Positions 25,433 through 33,657 of a stretch of 64,000 bases of DNA are shown piece after piece. The position numbers and the translations under genes were made by a program. The stretch comes from a virus. The notes beneath the pieces were generated by a model. The model saw only the letters and a program-made list of their open reading frames with translations, had not been told where the DNA came from and did no database searches. The stretch spans positions 1 to 64,000 of the IMG/VR virus record IMGVR_UViG_3300042908_001014; one strand, 5' to 3'. Positions within the stretch are counted from its first letter, which is position 1. Every line of letters starts with the position of its first letter.

Positions 25433-26803
25433 ATGGCGGACAAAAATTTTGAATACTTAGGAAATCAATTTCAGTTACAACTTCTAAATCAACTTATTGT
25501 TGATAAGGATTTCGCCCATTCCATCGTTGGAGTTTTAGAACCATCTTACTTCGAAAACAAATACTTTAAACTTATTGTTCAAATGGTGAAAGAGTATTAT
25601 CAAAAATTTGAGCATTCGCCAAGTTTTGATACTCTTAATCAAGTAGCTAAAAGTGAAATTGCTCAGGAGTTATTGTTAAAAATAACTCTTGATACAATTT
25701 CTGATATAAAAAATATTGATGAAAGTGGGGTACAATTTGTTCAAGAAAAGGCTTTAAAATTCTGTAAACAACAAGAGTTACAGAAAGTGATGGAAAAGGC
25801 TAAAAAAATTATAGACCACGGTGAGTTTGAAAATTATGACACATTAGAAGAAATGGTTCGAGAGGCATTACAAGTTGGTAATGTTGATAAAGGAACTGGT
25901 GATGTGTTTGAAAACTTAGAAGATGTATTAGCGGATGATTATAGACACCCAATTCCTATGGGAATACCGGGTATTGACAACTTACTTAAAGGTGGGTTAG
26001 CAAAAGGGGAGATTGGGGTAATACTTGCACCTACAGGTGTTGGTAAATCAACTCTAACTACAAAGATTGCAAACAATGCGTTTAATTTAGGGTTTAATGT
26101 ATTACAGGTATTTTTTGAGGATAACCCAAAAATTATCCAAAGAAAACATTTTACTTGTTGGACAGGTATTGCTCCTGATGACCTTAGTACACATAAAGAT
26201 GAGGTGTTAAAAAAGGTTGCTGAGATTGAAGAGAAGATGTCTAACAAATTAATTCTTAAAAAATTACAATCTGACACATTTACTATGAGTCAAATTAAAA
26301 ATCAAATTCGTAAGATGATTGCCGATGGTACTCATATTGATATGATTATTTTGGATTATATTGATTGTGTAACTCCTGAAAAAGCTTTGGAAGATGAATG
26401 GAAAAGTGAGGGTTCAGTTATGAGAGCATTTGAGGCTATGTGTCATGAATTAAATATTGTAGGATGGACAGCGACACAAGGTAACAGAAGTTCAATATCA
26501 TCAGATGTTGTAACTACAGACCAAATGGGTGGGTCAATCAAAAAGGCTCAAGTTGGACACGTCATCATTACTGTAGCGAAGTCACTACAACAAAAAGAGT
26601 TAAATCTTGCAACAATTGCCATTACAAAATCTCGTATCGGTAAAGATGGGGTAGTATTTGAAAACTGTAAGTTCAACAACGAAATGTTGGATATTGATAC
26701 AGAAAGTTCTGTAACATTCTTGGGACTTGAAGAACAAAAAGAAGAACAAAAAAGAAACAGAATTAAGGAGATTATGGAGAAAAGAAAACAACAACAAGTA
26801 TAA
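25433..26803 (+). CDS. dnaB: Replicative DNA helicase, DnaB/T4 gp41 family
   Basis: A 456-aa hexameric helicase that unwinds the fork. The N-terminal helical domain covers residues about 1-155. The RecA-like motor starts with GIPGIDNLLKGGLAKGEIGV, has Walker A APTGVGKST at 199-207, Walker B MIILDYID with D308, and the later motifs GWTATQGNRSS and ITKSRIGKDG (arginine finger region). The C-terminus is a charged helix (KEEQKRNRIKEIMEKRKQQQ). The length is close to T4 gp41 (475 aa). It lies in the replication cluster after an AAGGAA sequence, one of the few Shine-Dalgarno-like sites here. No primase gene is present in the window. Confidence 0.88.
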   Translation: MADKNFEYLGNQFQLQLLNQLIVDKDFAHSIVGVLEPSYFENKYFKLIVQMVKEYYQKFEHSPSFDTLNQVAKSEIAQELLLKITLDTISDIKNIDESGVQFVQEKALKFCKQQELQKVMEKAKKIIDHGEFENYDTLEEMVREALQVGNVDKGTGDVFENLEDVLADDYRHPIPMGIPGIDNLLKGGLAKGEIGVILAPTGVGKSTLTTKIANNAFNLGFNVLQVFFEDNPKIIQRKHFTCWTGIAPDDLSTHKDEVLKKVAEIEEKMSNKLILKKLQSDTFTMSQIKNQIRKMIADGTHIDMIILDYIDCVTPEKALEDEWKSEGSVMRAFEAMCHELNIVGWTATQGNRSSISSDVVTTDQMGGSIKKAQVGHVIITVAKSLQQKELNLATIAITKSRIGKDGVVFENCKFNNEMLDIDTESSVTFLGLEEQKEEQKRNRIKEIMEKRKQQQV

Positions 26804-26830
26804 TTATTAAAACAGAAATAAATTAAAAAT

Positions 26831-27778
26831 ATGGAAAAAATATTAAAAGAGAACCCAAACAGATTTGTGATATTCCCAATCCAATACAATGATATATGGG
26901 AATATTATAAAATGCACCAAGCCGCGTTTTGGACTGCGGAAGAAGTTGATTTAAGTGGTGATATTAGAGATTGGGAAAATCTTTCAGAAAACGAACAATA
27001 TTTTATTAAAAATATTCTTTCATTTTTTGCGGCATCCGACGGTATCGTTAACGAAAATTTGGCTGAAAATTTTTATAGAGAGGTTCAGTATCCCGAGGCT
27101 AAATTTTTCTATGGAATACAACTTGCAATGGAAAACATTCACTCGTTAATGTACTCATTATTGATTGATACTTATATCTCAAATGAAGAGGAAAAAAACA
27201 AATGTTTTACAGCTTTGGATAACCTACCGGCAGTTCAAAAGAAAGCTAAATGGGCTTTGGATTGGATTGAAAACGCATCCTTCCAAGAAAGGTTGGTGGC
27301 ATTTGCCGCGGTTGAGGGTATTTTCTTTTCAGGTTCGTTTTGTTCAATCTTTTGGTTAAAGTCTCGTGGAATTATGCAAGGATTGTGTAATGCTAATTCT
27401 TTAATCTTTAAAGATGAAAATTTACATTGTGATTTTGCAATTCATTTATTGAATAATCACGTAGAAGAAAAACCAAGTGAAAAAAGAATTAAAGAGATTT
27501 TATTGTCGGCTCTTGAAATTGAAAAAGAATTCATCACAGAATCATTACCAGTTTCACTTATTGGTATGAATTCAAATCTTATGAAACAATACCTTGAGTT
27601 TGTTGTTGATGGATTATTAATTAAGTTTGGTTGTAAAAAACAATTTAATGTTGAACAACCATTTAAATTTATGGAACAAATTGCAGTTGAAACAAAGGGT
27701 AACTTCTTTGAATCACGTACAGTTGAATATCAAAAAGCAAAGTTAAATGAGACTCTCTCCTTTACTGATGACTTTTAA
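26831..27778 (+). CDS. nrdB: Class I ribonucleotide reductase small subunit
   Basis: A 315-aa NrdB that generates the radical needed for dNTP synthesis. The ferritin-like metal site is intact: D70 (FFAASDG), E101 and H104 (MENIHSLMY), E162 (VEGIFFSG), and E196 and H199 (KDENLH). Y108, four residues after H104, is the tyrosyl-radical position, so this looks like a normal tyrosyl-radical type. The end LSFTDDF fits the C-terminal tail that docks on NrdA. The [11 protein letters not shown] opening is typical of the family. It is 27 nt after the helicase stop and 19 nt before nrdA, so the two subunits are co-transcribed. Confidence 0.93.
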   Translation: MEKILKENPNRFVIFPIQYNDIWEYYKMHQAAFWTAEEVDLSGDIRDWENLSENEQYFIKNILSFFAASDGIVNENLAENFYREVQYPEAKFFYGIQLAMENIHSLMYSLLIDTYISNEEEKNKCFTALDNLPAVQKKAKWALDWIENASFQERLVAFAAVEGIFFSGSFCSIFWLKSRGIMQGLCNANSLIFKDENLHCDFAIHLLNNHVEEKPSEKRIKEILLSALEIEKEFITESLPVSLIGMNSNLMKQYLEFVVDGLLIKFGCKKQFNVEQPFKFMEQIAVETKGNFFESRTVEYQKAKLNETLSFTDDF

Positions 27779-27797
27779 TTTACTATCTTTTTAAACT

Positions 27798-30230
27798 ATG
27801 ATGTCATTAAGAATTAAAAAACGTAGTGGGGACGATGCGTCGTTTAATCCACAGAAAATTTATCAAAGAATTAAACGAGCCTCAAAAGGTTTAAATGTTA
27901 ATTCTGACGAAATCTTTATTAAAGTAATCACTTCAGTACCAACTGAAGGGGTTATCACTACCAAAGATTTAGATAAGTTAATTTATGAAATTGCTGCGGC
28001 GTTTACAGGTAGTCATCACGATTACTCTCGTTTAGCTTCATCTGTTGCAATCTCGTCATACCACAAAGAAACTGACCCAAGTTTTTCAAATACGATGCAT
28101 ACCTTACACGTTGATGGTATTGTAAGTAATGAATTAATGGAGATTGTCGAATCTTATGGGCCTAGTAAAATTGATGAGGTAATTAATCACGATAATGATT
28201 ATAACTTTGACTATTTTGCTTGGAGGTCACTCGCCGAAATGTACTTGTTAAAACTACCAAATGGAAAAGTTGTTGAAAGACCACAACATATGTACATGAG
28301 AGTTGCTCTTTGGGTGACCAATACATTTGAAGAGGCTATGGAATATTACCAAGCTTTATCCACCCAAAGAATATCTCCGGCAACCCCGATTATGATTAAT
28401 GCTGGAACAAAGGTTCCACAATTGGCGTCTTGTGTTCTTCATTATAACGATTCGGATTCTCGTGAAGGTTTGTTAAATACTATGAGAGACATCTCAACCT
28501 ATTCATCAGACGCTGCGGGTATCGGACTATCAATGTCTAACATTCGTAGTAAGGAGAGTCGTATAACATCTTCTGGAGGATATGCTGGTGGATTGTTAAA
28601 GTATTTGAAGATTGTTAACGAGTCACTTCGTTTCTTTAACCAACAAGGACGTAGACCAGGTTCCGCAGCAATTTACTTGGAACCTTGGCATAAAGATATC
28701 TTTGATTTATTGGATATTAAAAAGAACACAGGTGCTGAGGAATTGAGAGCTCGTGATTTGTTCACCGCACTTTGGATTCCTGACAACTTTATGAATGCGG
28801 TTAAGAACAATGACAATTGGTATTTATTCTGTCCTAATGATATTGTTAAAGCGGGTATCAAACCGTTACAAGAATCTTATGGTGATGAATATGAGTCAAA
28901 TTACGACAAGGCAGTTGAGTTAGGATTAGGTAAGAAAGTTAAGGCCCAAGAAATTTGGAATAAGATTATTGAATCTCAAATTGAAACTGGTGTTCCATAT
29001 CTTTGTTCTAAAGACAATGCTAACAAAAAGACAAATCATCAGAATATTGGTGTAATTAAACAATCAAATCTTTGTAATGAGATTTACCAATATACTGACG
29101 AGAATACAACTGCAATCTGTACTCTTTCATCTATGGTGTTAAAGAACTATGTAAAAGATGGTGAGTTTGATTTTAATGGGTTATACGAAGAAACTCGTAA
29201 AGTTGTAAGAGCGTTAAACAAAGTTGTTAACATCAACAATTACTCAACTGAAAAAGGTCGTAAGGGTGGACTGGAACAAAGAGCAATTGCTATCGGAACA
29301 CAAGGACTTGCTGACGTATTCTATTTGATGGATTACATCTTCACATCTGATGAAGCTCGTAAGTTGAATAAAGAGATTTTTGAAACAATCTATTTCGCGG
29401 CAATCACTGAAAGTAACAGATTGTGTATGGATGGTAAGTATGAACCATACGTTCACTTTGAAGGGTCACCAATGTCAGAAGGAGTGTTCCAATTTGATAT
29501 GTGGGGATTAAAAGAAGATGAGTTATCAGGAAGATGGCCTTGGGGAATTCTTAAACAGAATGTTAGTAAATATGGTGTTTGTAACTCATTATTTACAGCT
29601 CAAATGCCTGTAGCATCTTCAGCGAAGATTACAGGTTCATATGAAATGACAGAACCCGCTCACTCAGCAATCTTTAACAGACGTGTAGTTGGTGGAGAGA
29701 TTATGATTGTTAACAAGTATTTGATTAATGACTTTGAAAAGATTGGAATTTGGTGTGAGGATTTGAAAAACGAAATCATAATGAACGAAGGTTCAATCCA
29801 AAACATTAATTTCAACAACTACCTTGACCAAGAAGATAAGAAGTACAATTCAAAAGTTAAAAGAATTGAGCACTTAATTAACAAGTATAAAACAATTTGG
29901 GAAATCTCACAAAAATCATTGATTGAAATGGCGGCCGACAGAGCTCCGTTTATTGACCAATCACAATCAATGAATATCTATATGGGTAACCCAACATTGT
30001 CAAAGATTTCATCATCACATTTCTATGGATGGGAAAAGGGATTGAAAACACTTTGTTATTATGTTAGAACAAAGGCAATCTCAACAGGGGCTAAACATTT
30101 GGCGATTGATACTTCAAAAATTAATAAACCAAATCCTACACCAGAACCACCAAAGGTAGACTACAGTTATATGAATTTACCTCCAAAACCTGAGAATAGT
30201 GATTTTGATTGTTTTGGTTGTTCATCTTAA
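27798..30230 (+). CDS. nrdA: Class I ribonucleotide reductase large subunit
   Basis: An 810-aa NrdA. An ATP-cone activity-control domain occupies residues about 3-92. Active-site residues are C212 (LASCVLHY), N424, C426 and E428 (SNLCNEI), and C441 (AICTLSS). LFTAQMPVASSAKITGSYE holds the loop near the radical-transfer tyrosines. The tail DCFGCSS (C805, C808) supplies the shuttle thiols that reload the active site. All catalytic parts are present, so the enzyme should work. ATG codons at 27798 and 27801 are both possible starts. With nrdB it lets the phage make its own DNA precursors. A clear terminator follows. Confidence 0.93.
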   Translation: MMSLRIKKRSGDDASFNPQKIYQRIKRASKGLNVNSDEIFIKVITSVPTEGVITTKDLDKLIYEIAAAFTGSHHDYSRLASSVAISSYHKETDPSFSNTMHTLHVDGIVSNELMEIVESYGPSKIDEVINHDNDYNFDYFAWRSLAEMYLLKLPNGKVVERPQHMYMRVALWVTNTFEEAMEYYQALSTQRISPATPIMINAGTKVPQLASCVLHYNDSDSREGLLNTMRDISTYSSDAAGIGLSMSNIRSKESRITSSGGYAGGLLKYLKIVNESLRFFNQQGRRPGSAAIYLEPWHKDIFDLLDIKKNTGAEELRARDLFTALWIPDNFMNAVKNNDNWYLFCPNDIVKAGIKPLQESYGDEYESNYDKAVELGLGKKVKAQEIWNKIIESQIETGVPYLCSKDNANKKTNHQNIGVIKQSNLCNEIYQYTDENTTAICTLSSMVLKNYVKDGEFDFNGLYEETRKVVRALNKVVNINNYSTEKGRKGGLEQRAIAIGTQGLADVFYLMDYIFTSDEARKLNKEIFETIYFAAITESNRLCMDGKYEPYVHFEGSPMSEGVFQFDMWGLKEDELSGRWPWGILKQNVSKYGVCNSLFTAQMPVASSAKITGSYEMTEPAHSAIFNRRVVGGEIMIVNKYLINDFEKIGIWCEDLKNEIIMNEGSIQNINFNNYLDQEDKKYNSKVKRIEHLINKYKTIWEISQKSLIEMAADRAPFIDQSQSMNIYMGNPTLSKISSSHFYGWEKGLKTLCYYVRTKAISTGAKHLAIDTSKINKPNPTPEPPKVDYSYMNLPPKPENSDFDCFGCSS

Positions 30231-30253
30231 ATTTTTAAAACATCCGATGTGTT

Positions 30254-30280
30254 ATCCCGAGCTAGGTCGGGATTTTTTTT
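30254..30280 (+). terminator. Terminator after nrdA
   Basis: ATCCCGA and TCGGGAT form a 7-bp stem with a 6-nt loop, followed by a run of eight Ts. It closes the replication and nucleotide operon; a TATTTAT element follows 11 nt later. Confidence 0.9.
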
Positions 30281-30290
30281 GTTTATAAAC

Positions 30291-30298
30291 TATTTATC
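30291..30298 (+). promoter_or_regulatory. TATTTATC element after the nrdA terminator
   Basis: TATAAACTATTTATC sits between the terminator and the ATG at 30302. The 13-mer ATAAACTATTTAT is shared exactly with the element before the 1794-aa baseplate gene (33634-33645). Confidence 0.5.
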
Positions 30299-30301
30299 GG
30301 T

Positions 30302-31069
30302 ATGTCTAATATTATTCAGGAAGAAATTGAGAAAATAAGAAAAATGATGCTTTTGGAAGATTTAGTGCAAGAGGATGGTGCAAAAAAACTAAAAGAGACT
30401 TTAGACATTTTAAAAAATAAGAAAAAAGTTTTATTGTTAAGTTGTTCAAATAGGTTTAATTGGGACCCTAAAAAAGTCGACGTACCTAAATCAAAATTAA
30501 TCGCAATGTATTTGAATGAAGAATTAGGTGATAAATCAGTTTTTATTGATGTTTCAGAACTCAAGATTTTTCCTTGTGAAGGTAATGTGTCGAGAAAAGA
30601 AGGTAACACTTGTGGACTTTTAAAATCGTTACTTAAAGATGATAAGAAAAATCCTTCAGGATATCACAGATGTTGGGCGAGTTTAAACAATAAAACAGAT
30701 GAACTTTGGAAAATATCTAAAGAACTTTTTGAATCTGACGCAGTTATATTCTTTAGTTCAGTAAGATGGGGACAAGCTAATATGTTTTATCAAAATTTGA
30801 TTGAAAGATTAAATTGGATTGAAACCCGACATACTACTTTAGGTGAAAAAAATATAGTTGAAGATATTGAAACAGGATTTATTTGTGTTGGACAAAATTG
30901 GAATGGTGAGAATGTTACAGAAACTCAAATGGATGCTCACAAATTCTATGGATTTAAACCGAATAAGAAACTATATTGGAATTGGCAATATACAACAGAT
31001 GTTAATGACGAAAGTAAATCTTCTTACAAAAAGTCCCACAAAAAATTCATTGACGATATGGGACTATGA
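30302..31069 (+). CDS. NAD(P)H-dependent FMN reductase / flavodoxin-fold protein
   Basis: A 255-aa protein in two parts. Residues 1-40 are a charged amphipathic helix (EEIEKIRKMMLLED) unlike the family and possibly a targeting leader. From residue 41 the flavodoxin-like fold begins: KKVLLLSCSNRFNWDP (strand plus phosphate-binding loop), SKLIAMYLNEELGDKSVFID, and SDAVIFFSSVRWGQANMFYQ with LIERLNWIE, the usual flavin-side loop and dimer helix of FMN reductases. It may supply electrons to the ribonucleotide reductase encoded just upstream, or detoxify during infection; both are inference. It has a private TATTTAT element after the nrdA terminator, so it is a separate transcription unit. Confidence 0.65.
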   Translation: MSNIIQEEIEKIRKMMLLEDLVQEDGAKKLKETLDILKNKKKVLLLSCSNRFNWDPKKVDVPKSKLIAMYLNEELGDKSVFIDVSELKIFPCEGNVSRKEGNTCGLLKSLLKDDKKNPSGYHRCWASLNNKTDELWKISKELFESDAVIFFSSVRWGQANMFYQNLIERLNWIETRHTTLGEKNIVEDIETGFICVGQNWNGENVTETQMDAHKFYGFKPNKKLYWNWQYTTDVNDESKSSYKKSHKKFIDDMGL

Positions 31070-31241
31070 GGTAGGGTATTATAAGTACACCTCAAAAGAA
31101 AAACTAATCGTGGATTGTTTAAATTATTATCCAATTAACGATTTTATAACAGAATACTTGTTAAAACAAAAATTTGTAGAATTTGAATACGAAAACAATA
31201 TTCCAAAAACTATTAATGGTAAAATTATTGTTTTGATTTGA
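31050..31241 (+). CDS. Small unknown protein overlapping the reductase (63 aa, non-ATG start)
   Basis: In the +1 frame relative to the reductase, an open frame continues past its stop to a TGA at 31241. The part beyond the overlap (YEVGYYKYTSKEKLIVDCLN, then ITEYLLKQKFVEFEYENNIP) has the look of a real folded protein. No ATG exists; TTG at 31050 (63 aa) or GTG at 31110 (43 aa) are the candidates. Other genes here also use GTG (23949) and TTG (39035). It could instead be the remnant of a once longer gene. The start choice is uncertain and the function unknown. Confidence 0.4.
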   Translation: MTIWDYEVGYYKYTSKEKLIVDCLNYYPINDFITEYLLKQKFVEFEYENNIPKTINGKIIVLI

Positions 31242-31243
31242 GT

Positions 31244-31264
31244 CAATACATATTGGGATTTTTT
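31244..31264 (+). terminator. Weak terminator-like hairpin
   Basis: CAATA and TATTG form a 5-bp stem with a very small loop, followed by GGA and six Ts. It lies at the end of the reductase unit, just before the wedge genes. It is weak compared with the other terminators here. Confidence 0.3.
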
Positions 31265-31290
31265 ATTTTATTTAAAATTTTACAACATTA

Positions 31291-31298
31291 TATTTATG
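31291..31298 (+). promoter_or_regulatory. TATTTATG element opening the baseplate wedge block
   Basis: TATTTATG ends 4 nt before the ATG of the gp25-like gene at 31303, the first gene of a long run of coupled structural genes. Confidence 0.4.
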
Positions 31299-31302
31299 TA
31301 AT

Positions 31303-31764
31303 ATGCCAAGCCCAATAACATACGGTATTAATTTTCCATTTAGAGATTCTCCATATGGGTTCTATTTAGATTTGTCAGAAACTTCTGATGAAGAAATTAG
31401 AAGTAGTTTAATACATTTAATCTTAACTAGAAAAGGCTCAAGATATTTTTTACCTGAATTTGGTACAAGAATTTATGAATATATTTTCAATCCTTTAGAC
31501 GGACTTTCTTTTGGGGATATTGAATCTGATATTAGAACCGCTTGTGAAACTTATATGCCAAATTTACTTATTACCTCAGTTAAAGTTTACGCGGCAACAG
31601 ATGAAGAGTTTGATAAAGTAGTATTAAGTAATGGTACGGTAATTAATAATACTTATAATATACCCGGACAAGGGGTTAGAGACTATACTGCAAAAGTTAG
31701 GATTGATTATAAAATAAAAAACAATACTTTTGAAAGTAGTGACTTTGTCATAATTAATATTTAA
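31303..31764 (+). CDS. Baseplate wedge protein, gp25/GPW family
   Basis: A 153-aa protein matching T4 gp25 (132 aa) and P2 gpW. It shows the family features: INFPFRDSPYGFYLDLSET at the N-terminus, then EEIRSSLIHLILTRKGSRYF and the LPEFGTRIYEYIFNPLD motif, the most conserved gp25 element. It sits in the baseplate wedge near the sheath's first ring and helps trigger contraction. It is followed after 4 nt by the gp6/J homologue, the same order as W-J in P2-like phages. It opens the wedge block and probably sets its translation. Confidence 0.9.
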   Translation: MPSPITYGINFPFRDSPYGFYLDLSETSDEEIRSSLIHLILTRKGSRYFLPEFGTRIYEYIFNPLDGLSFGDIESDIRTACETYMPNLLITSVKVYAATDEEFDKVVLSNGTVINNTYNIPGQGVRDYTAKVRIDYKIKNNTFESSDFVIINI

Positions 31765-31768
31765 AAAT

Positions 31769-33607
31769 ATGGCCAACAAAAAAATATCATACACAGTAAA
31801 AGATTTTGAAGCGATAAGGACCGAACTTATTAATTACACAAAAACGTATTATCCGACTGTAGTACAAAATTTCAACGACGCTTCAATTTTTTCAGTTATG
31901 ATGGATTTGAACGCCGCTGTCACTGACAACCTTTACTATAATATTGATAGAAGTATTCAAGAAACGGTATTACAGTACGCACAACAAAGGTCTTCAATTT
32001 ATAACATCGCAAGAACATATGGATTAAAAATTCCAAATGTTAGACCATCAGTTGCAATACTTGATATTAGTATAACTGTACCTGCGTTGGGGGACCAAGA
32101 AGATTTAAGATATTGTGGATTTTTAAGGAGAGGAGCTCAATTTATTGGTGGTGGACAAGTATTTGAAACTGTTGATGATGTTGATTTTTCATCGCCATTT
32201 AATTCTTTAGGAAGACCTAATAGATTAAAAATACCAAATTTTGATAATAACAATAATTTAATAAATTATACAATTACAAAAAGAGAAACTGTTGTTAATG
32301 GAACTACTAAAGTTTTTAGAAAGACAGTTAACGCTCAAGACGCGAGACCATTTTTAGAAGTGTTTTTACCTGAACAAAATGTCTTATCAATAACAAGTGT
32401 AATTTTAAAAGATGGTACAAATTATAATGGTATTCCTTCATATGATGATTTTCTAAGTCCTGCAAACAAATGGTACGAAGTTAATTCTTTGGCTGAAGAC
32501 AGAGTTTTTATAGAAGACCCAACTAAAGTCTCAGATAAACCAGGTGTTAAAGTTGGTAAATATATAATTACAAATTCTAGATTTGTTTCTGAATATACAC
32601 CTTTAGGTTATTGTAAAATGACTTTTGGTGGTGGTAATACATCTGCGGATGATTTATTACGTGATTTTGCAAGAAATGGTACACCACTTGATTTGTCAAG
32701 GTACCAAAATAATTTTGGTTTAGGGTCAACATTAAAGGCTAATTCAACATTGTTTATTCAATATAGAATTGGTGGAGGGTCAGGTAGTAATTTAGGTGTT
32801 AATGTTATAAATCAAATTGGTACAGTTACATTTTTTGTGAACGGACCAAATCAAATAATTAATACAAATGTTGTAAATTCTCTTTCATGTAATAATGTGA
32901 CTGCGGCAATTGGTGGGGCTGACGCACCTAGTATTGAAGAAGTTAGAAACTATGTTTCGTTTAATTTTGCTGCACAACAAAGAGCTGTGACAATTAATGA
33001 CTATCAGTCGTTAATAAACACAATGCCTTCAAAATTCGGGGCACCTGGTAAAGTTGCAATTGTTGAAGAGGAAAATAAAATTAAAATTAAAATATTATCA
33101 TATGATAATAATGGAACGTTAACAAGTTCAATATCAAATACTATTCAAGAAAACATTGCGAATTATTTATCAAATTATAGAATGTTAAATGATTATATTT
33201 CAATTGAATCTGCACAAGTTGTTGACTTGGCGTTTCAAATTAGTGTTGTATTAGACTCAAGTCAAAACCAAGGGAATGTCATCTCTTCAATAGTTAATAT
33301 TGTATCAACTTATATGAGTCCTGCTAACATTGAGATGGGAGAAAACATTTATATTTCTGAGATAAAAAGACAAATTCAAAGTTTAAATGGTGTGATAAGT
33401 ATCACTGATGTTGTGGTATTTAACAAAGTTGGAGGAGAGTATTCATCAAATCAAACCTCAATGAGTTATTCAAATTCTAATACGAAACAAATATCATTGG
33501 TTGATGACACGTTATTTGCGGAACCGAGTCAAATATATCAAGTAAGGTTCCCAAATAGAGATATTACAGTTCAAGTTAAGAATTTCCAAACTGTCAATTT
33601 TTCGTAA
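31769..33607 (+). CDS. Baseplate wedge protein, T4 gp6 / P2 gpJ family
   Basis: A 612-aa protein close to T4 gp6 (660 aa), which forms the ring joining the wedges. The start YTVKDFEAIRTELINYTKTY and ASIFSVMMDLNAAVTDNLYY are typical of the gpJ/gp6 N-terminal helical region. Later APSIEEVRNYVSFNFAAQQR and AVTINDYQSLINTMPSKFG match the conserved late segment (the R-AVT-DY pattern). IAPs or enzymes are not present. It lies directly after gp25, confirming the wedge block. Confidence is high from pattern and order. Confidence 0.88.
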   Translation: MANKKISYTVKDFEAIRTELINYTKTYYPTVVQNFNDASIFSVMMDLNAAVTDNLYYNIDRSIQETVLQYAQQRSSIYNIARTYGLKIPNVRPSVAILDISITVPALGDQEDLRYCGFLRRGAQFIGGGQVFETVDDVDFSSPFNSLGRPNRLKIPNFDNNNNLINYTITKRETVVNGTTKVFRKTVNAQDARPFLEVFLPEQNVLSITSVILKDGTNYNGIPSYDDFLSPANKWYEVNSLAEDRVFIEDPTKVSDKPGVKVGKYIITNSRFVSEYTPLGYCKMTFGGGNTSADDLLRDFARNGTPLDLSRYQNNFGLGSTLKANSTLFIQYRIGGGSGSNLGVNVINQIGTVTFFVNGPNQIINTNVVNSLSCNNVTAAIGGADAPSIEEVRNYVSFNFAAQQRAVTINDYQSLINTMPSKFGAPGKVAIVEEENKIKIKILSYDNNGTLTSSISNTIQENIANYLSNYRMLNDYISIESAQVVDLAFQISVVLDSSQNQGNVISSIVNIVSTYMSPANIEMGENIYISEIKRQIQSLNGVISITDVVVFNKVGGEYSSNQTSMSYSNSNTKQISLVDDTLFAEPSQIYQVRFPNRDITVQVKNFQTVNFS

Positions 33608-33637
33608 GTTATTTATTTTTTTAAAATAGTTCATAAA

Positions 33638-33655
33638 CTATTTATTAAAAAAATA
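33638..33655 (+). promoter_or_regulatory. CTATTTATT-A7-TA element upstream of the 1794-aa gene
   Basis: Identical over 18 nt to 9122-9139. Here it is 2 nt before the ATG at 33658 and is preceded by the inverted repeat AATAGTT/AACTATT. The gap of 50 nt holds nothing else. Confidence 0.5.
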
Positions 33656-33657
33656 AC

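Noticed and set aside
26548-26889. Minus-strand 113-aa Phe/Leu-rich frame that could look like a membrane protein
   Set aside because: Complement of the Lys/Glu-rich end of the helicase; AAA/GAA codons read backward as TTT/TTC.
30858-31049. ATG-started frame running through the reductase gene into the small ORF
   Set aside because: The first part is an out-of-frame translation of a well-supported gene; only the part near and after the reductase stop is protein-like.
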